Assembly: GCA_029717555.1 (NCBI GenBank)
Contig: JAMDHS010000006.1
Span: forward strand, 186,001-250,000
Length of the DNA stretch: 64,000 nt
Direction of reading: 5' to 3'
DNA from: Peribolospora baueri
Taxonomy: Eukaryota > Basidiomycota > Peribolosporomycetes > Peribolosporales > Peribolosporaceae
Of this stretch, positions 59,924-64,000 are shown piece after piece. The position numbers and the translations under genes are program-made. The notes beneath the pieces are model-generated. The model was not told where the DNA came from. It ran no database searches and was given only the letters and a program-made list of their open reading frames with translations. Position 1 is the first letter of the stretch. Each line of letters starts with the position of its first letter.

Positions 59924-61735
59924 TCACCACTCCAGCGTCCTCTCCTCCTCTTTCTTCACCCCCGCCGCCGCCGCCGCCGCCGCCGCTCCGTCCTCCCTCA
60001 AGCCTAGCCCGCCAATTTCGTCGACGTCGCCCTTGACCTCTCCCAGCCCCGTCCTGCCCACCACCTTCTCCTCCTTCGCACCGTCCACCCCCGTCCCCAC
60101 CTCCACCTCCTCCAACACCGCCTCCACCTTCGGCTTCCCCTCTCCCTCCTCCCCGCCCGCGCCCTCGCCCTCGCCTCCGTCGTGCATCACCTCGAGCTTG
60201 ACTCTCGTCTTGATCGACTTCGGATCCACCCGCCGGCGGGACGGACAGAGGTTCGCCGCGGCGACGGAGCAAAGGCTGGACGAACAACAGCGGCGCGGAG
60301 GGAGTGGAGCGCAAGCAATCGTTACTTCTCATCCCCTAGTCGCCCCTCCATCTCATCTACTCACTCGCACCGAGGCGCGGCCGGCGTGCAAATGACCTGT
60401 CCGAAGCCGACGAGCATCTTGTTGACCGTGCGGTGCAGCTCCTTCGGCAGCCAGCTCTCCAGGTTGAGTCTGCGACGACGAGCCGAGTCGAATGGAATGT
60501 TCCATCAGTGTGTGAACAAACGAAAGGAAGGGAAGACCGAGTCCGTCGGCGGCGGCCGTCGTGCCATCGCTTCGCCCCACCTGGTAGCCTCCGGCTCCGT
60601 CGTCCCCTTCCTCCCGTGCCAGCCCAACCGGTTCGTGATCCGATGTACGTGCGTGTCCACCCCTATGCCTTCGTTGATGCCCCATGCGCTCTGCAAGGCC
60701 AGAAAGGCCATTTTCGGCCCCACACCCGGCAGGGAGCACAATTCGTCGACCGTCTGAGGCACGTCGGAGGAGAAGCGGTCGCGCAGGAGGATCGAGGCGG
60801 ATTTGATATACCTGGAAGCGAAGAAATGGAGGCATATGGACGTCGTCGACGTCATTGTCGTCAAAGAAAGAAACGAGAAGAAACGAGGGCGTGGACGAAG
60901 CAGCTCGGCCGACACCCACTGCGTCTTCCTCCTCCAAAACCCGACCTTACAGATCGCCTCCTCGATCGTCTTCTCCTCCGCCTCCAACACGTTCTCCAAC
61001 GTCAACCCGCCGGGGAGCGTTCGTTGCAGGTTCCGTACCGCCTCCGTGGTCACAGGGTCTTTCGTTTGCGACGAGAGCATAAGCGAGATAAGGATCTGGT
61101 AGCGCTGATGCTGGACTCGGGAGACCGGGAGGGGGAGAGAGCCGTCGGTTTCAGTTCCCAGCTGTCTGCCTCGACGGCATCCATCAACAGTGCCACTTTG
61201 GCAGCCGACTCACCCTCTCATCCATCCCCTTCTCCCTGCTCTGATCGCACCCCATCGTATCCACGGGCGCAACGATCCGCCTCCTCTGATCCTCTATCAG
61301 CGCGTACACCTTCTCCCAGTTCTTCGGGGCCGGGTAAGGCGTCTCGAGGGACTTCTTGATCGGCTTCGGCTTGGACGGCGAGCGCAGTGGCGCTTTCGAC
61401 GGGGACGTGGAGGCGGCAAGAGAGACCGCGGCGGGCGAGTCATCTCGACTTGCCGTCCTCTTCTTCTTCTTTGGAGGCGCCACCTCCGCTACTTCTTCCA
61501 CAGAAGCGCTGTCAGCTGTACGTTCCGCGCTGTGTCTTCGGCCGGCGCTGACACCGGCGCCTCTTCGAATCGCATACCGAGCCACGCTGTTCGACGCGCC
61601 ACCCTCCACATCGCCCCCGTCCGACGTCGGCGCGGCGGACAATCGAGCAGAGCGTCTCAAGTCCGAGTTCGCGCCCGGTCGCTTGCCCGTCGCCGTCCCT
61701 ACGTCGGACGAGGGCAGCGACGTAGGCTCGAACAT
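59924..61735 (-). CDS. NTG1: Endonuclease III homologue (Ntg1/Nth1), DNA N-glycosylase/AP lyase
   Basis: Five exons (61735-61214, 61110-60920, 60811-60581, about 60460-60370, about 60290-59924) give about 470 residues. The helix-hairpin-helix and catalytic residues are intact: [32 protein letters not shown] contains the lysine (GPK) and aspartate (VDTH). [12 protein letters not shown] is the usual N-terminal core. A [4Fe-4S] cluster is present in the pattern C-x6-C-x2-C-x7-C ([13 protein letters not shown] to NLCPS), across the last intron. It removes oxidised pyrimidines and cleaves the AP site, in nucleus and perhaps mitochondria. A Glu/Gly/Ala-rich tail of about 100 residues follows the cluster. 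The start at 61735 is the best in-frame ATG; the frame is open further upstream without one. The N-terminal third is disordered and Lys/Ser-rich. Confidence 0.9.
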
Positions 61736-62382
61736 GGCCGACGACGGCGATTTCAGTCGTGATCGGACGGACGAGGTGAGGGGCCGGGCTCGGCTGCGAC
61801 TGCCGCTCGGAGGGAGCAATAGAGCGGGGCGCGCGAGGCGGAGAGGCCGAACGGGCGGGATAACGATGATGGCGGCGGGGTGAAGGGTGGGGAAGAGAGG
61901 TGAGCCGAGGCGATGCCTATCGACCGAGAATGACGATGTGGGAGGTGGAAAAGACGGCGCGGTGGCGTACGAAGGCGGATATGACTGGGCGGACGGGACA
62001 GACGGCAGTTAATTTACGCGGTCGCGTCGTCCCTTTCACGCGTCAACGGTTATACGCAATCACGAGCCCGTCAGCTCTTCATGGTGGTTCTCTTTGTGAT
62101 ACTTCGGGAGGAGAGCCATATAAGGTGAGTAGGTGTATTTCTTCTGAGAGGACGGACGCTCGGCGTGAATCCATCATCATCTGTCTCTTCACCGTCCTCG
62201 AAGGAGCCGGCGAAGATTCGCTCTTGCTGCGGCGCCGATCATGATTATTGCACGCCCAAGTCGATCCCACGTTCGTCGTCGTCGAACCTGGTCCTGTTGA
62301 CTAGGTGTGAGGAGGAGCTCTCCCTTCGGCCCGCGATCGTCTTGTTTCCCTCGGCAGCTAATCAGGCAGGCGGACAGGCACC
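61736..62382. promoter_or_regulatory. Divergent promoter region, NTG1 / MAK10
   Basis: These 647 bases separate opposed starts. A TATA-like ATATAAGG lies near 62118, about 265 bases before the MAK10 ATG. No gene is visible. Confidence 0.4.
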
Positions 62383-64000
62383 ATGGCGTGCGCCGGTCGA
62401 GGCAGTTCGGATGCGACGGCTCTGCTCGACGAGGCATGCCGCGGTGAGTTAGTTAGTGGGCGCCTTGCCGTTCACGAAGACGGAGTCAGACAGACGCTCG
62501 ACGTTTGCACGCGGACGGATAGGTGAATAAAAGGTAGATATGCCGGCGCTCAATCTTTGTCTTTCTTGTCCTCGCGGGTTGCTGTGTTTCATTCCGCCCC
62601 TCAAGAGCTCAAGCTGGGCCAGATGGTTCATCCAGAAGGGTTTACTCTTTTGGATGCCATGGCCGCCATTGAGGTGAGTGCTTCGTGCGTCGCCGTTTTT
62701 GTCTGCCTCTTCATGACACTATGTCATGGCGCGGAGCTTGGTCTGCGGATGTGTAGGAGCGATTATATTCGTAGAATGCTTTCTCATTGGACCGACCTTG
62801 CCACCACAACCCTACCAGGTCATGGACCCTCGCATGGATACGGGTGTAGAGCCGGTGCTCGCGCCCGGACAGCCCGCGCCTCCCACGGAAGCGTTTGACC
62901 CTCTCAAGCCTCTCCTTCCCGAGGAAGTGCTCTGGGTCATCGAGCGTTCCTTAGCTTGTGAGGTGAGCGCTCTACGTCCACATCTCCGTTTAGCGCCTTT
63001 CCAGGTCCGATCATGGATTTCACCGAGCCCTCTCCTCCCCTCGCTTATGCTCGTAGACGGAATGGCACGCGGGCGCCGCGCTGTCCCAAACGGTGTACAC
63101 ATGTCTCTACGTTCACGACTTTCACTCTCTCGTGCCTGAAGTCTTCGACCACCGAAGGCGCCGACAACGGCAAGGAGAAGGGTCTCCCTCGCACAATGAC
63201 TCTGCAGACAAGGAGACGCAGGACGTCGGTCGGCCTTCGGAGCTCGTGACTTTGGTACTACACTCGTATTTGCTCGCCATGATCAAGAGCTGTGACCTGG
63301 CATGGTGCGAGATGGTCAAGGGAAACATCTACGATGTGAGCTCGCCCCCTCTTAGCCTCAAAGTTGTCCCCTTGCGCCCTTCCATTCCACGCTGACGGGA
63401 GCGCTTGCATGGGCAGGGAGAGGACTTTTCAGGAGATAAGGCCGGTCTGTCGCTCCAGGAGCGTATGCTCGTTGAAGAGGTCGTAGGCGATTTGGAGGAG
63501 GCCCTGGAGTGGCTCGCGTTGTATCCCGGTGAGACTCGATCTGAGCGCCGCGCAGCTCATCCAGGTCGGCTTATCCAACTTATCCATAGTGATGATTTCC
63601 CCGAGGCGACTCTTGTTTGTTTATCTTGGCAGATATCGACGACACCTTGCGACAAAGCCTCACGCTGCACCTCGAGTTTCGCAGAGTAAGTATCTTTGTT
63701 CCTCAGTGCATGGCCACCGAGATCACGACTTCCACCTTCCATGCTCATTCAAAGCCCTTCCCCGCCTGATAAACAGTCCGTCTTGCTCATTTTCTCCGTG
63801 TTCGGCGAAGAAACGCTCACGCACTTCTCCCTCGTCCCTGCCCATCTCGACCGAGCCACTCGCTGCCTCTCCGTCCTTTCCGACCTTTCCATGGCGGGAC
63901 GTCCTCAGTCGAAGGAGGTACCAGGCGTGTTCGATCCCTTCGTATCGAGGAGGCTCGCCTCGCATGTCCCTCTCCAGCCGATCCACTTGCATGGCATGGA
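62383..64000 (+). CDS. MAK10: Mak10/Naa35, auxiliary subunit of NatC N-acetyltransferase (partial)
   Basis: The start ATG at 62383 opens MACAGRGSSDATALLDEACR, spliced to ELKLGQMVHPEGFTLLDAMAAIE and then VMDPRMDTGVEPVL, the family hallmark MDPRMDSG-like motif. Later exons include FDPLKPLLPEEVLWVIERSLACE, LVTLVLHSYLLAMIKSCDLAWCEMVKGNIYD, and GLSLQERMLVEEVVGDLEEALEWLALYP. Mak10 anchors the NatC catalytic subunit Mak3 to the ribosome, so nascent chains starting with Met plus a hydrophobic residue are acetylated. At least five exons are visible with GTGAGY donors; the last part (DIDDTLRQSLTLHLEFR and on) continues past the end of the window, so the C-terminal half is missing. Confidence 0.9.

Overview
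This window is nuclear DNA from a fungus, most probably a GC-rich basidiomycete yeast. Almost every gene is split by short introns of about 50-100 bases, mostly with GTGAGT-type donors and YAG acceptors. Genes sit on both strands about 3 kb apart. The gene set is fungal: Rad7, Swc2/YL1, Hap5, Erf4, Dep1/Sds3, Nop12 and Mak10. A Pucciniomycotina (Rhodotorula-like) source fits the GC richness, intron style and long Ser/Ala/Gly-rich extensions, but that placement is inference. I recognise no prokaryotic operon, CRISPR array, rRNA, tRNA, or virus- or transposon-derived element.

Layout from left to right. NPC2 (+) converges on RAD7 (-). RAD7 diverges from SWC2/VPS72 (+). An arrestin-like gene (-) diverges from TIM10 (+). 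A secreted aspartic protease (-) is followed by about 3 kb without a recognisable gene. Then come HAP5/NF-YC (+), DPM1 (-), mitochondrial Obg GTPase MTG2 (-), exosome subunit RRP46 (+), a class 1 dihydroorotate dehydrogenase (+), an unusually long dolichol kinase (+) and a ZIP zinc transporter (+). ERF4 (-) diverges from the mitochondrial ribosomal protein mL38 gene (+). SPB4 helicase (-) diverges from an EGF/furin-repeat membrane protein (+). DEP1/SDS3 (-) diverges from NOP12 (+). The window ends with a large C2H2 zinc-finger factor (-), endonuclease III NTG1 (-) and the first part of MAK10/NAA35 (+), which runs off the end.

The genes do not form one pathway. Several themes recur: DNA repair (RAD7, NTG1); chromatin and transcription (SWC2, HAP5, DEP1, the C2H2 factor); ribosome and RNA work (SPB4, NOP12, RRP46, MTG2, mL38); dolichol-linked glycosylation (DPM1, dolichol kinase); membrane traffic and signalling (arrestin, ERF4, NPC2, the EGF-repeat protein); and mitochondrial import (TIM10).

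Most exon structures were built by hand from splice signals, and reading-frame arithmetic closes for most genes. The least described items are the EGF/furin-repeat protein with a cytosolic PPAY motif, a 12-base micro-exon in the protease, a roughly 480-residue extension on dolichol kinase, and competing in-frame splice pairs in SWC2. I found no convincing new multi-gene system.
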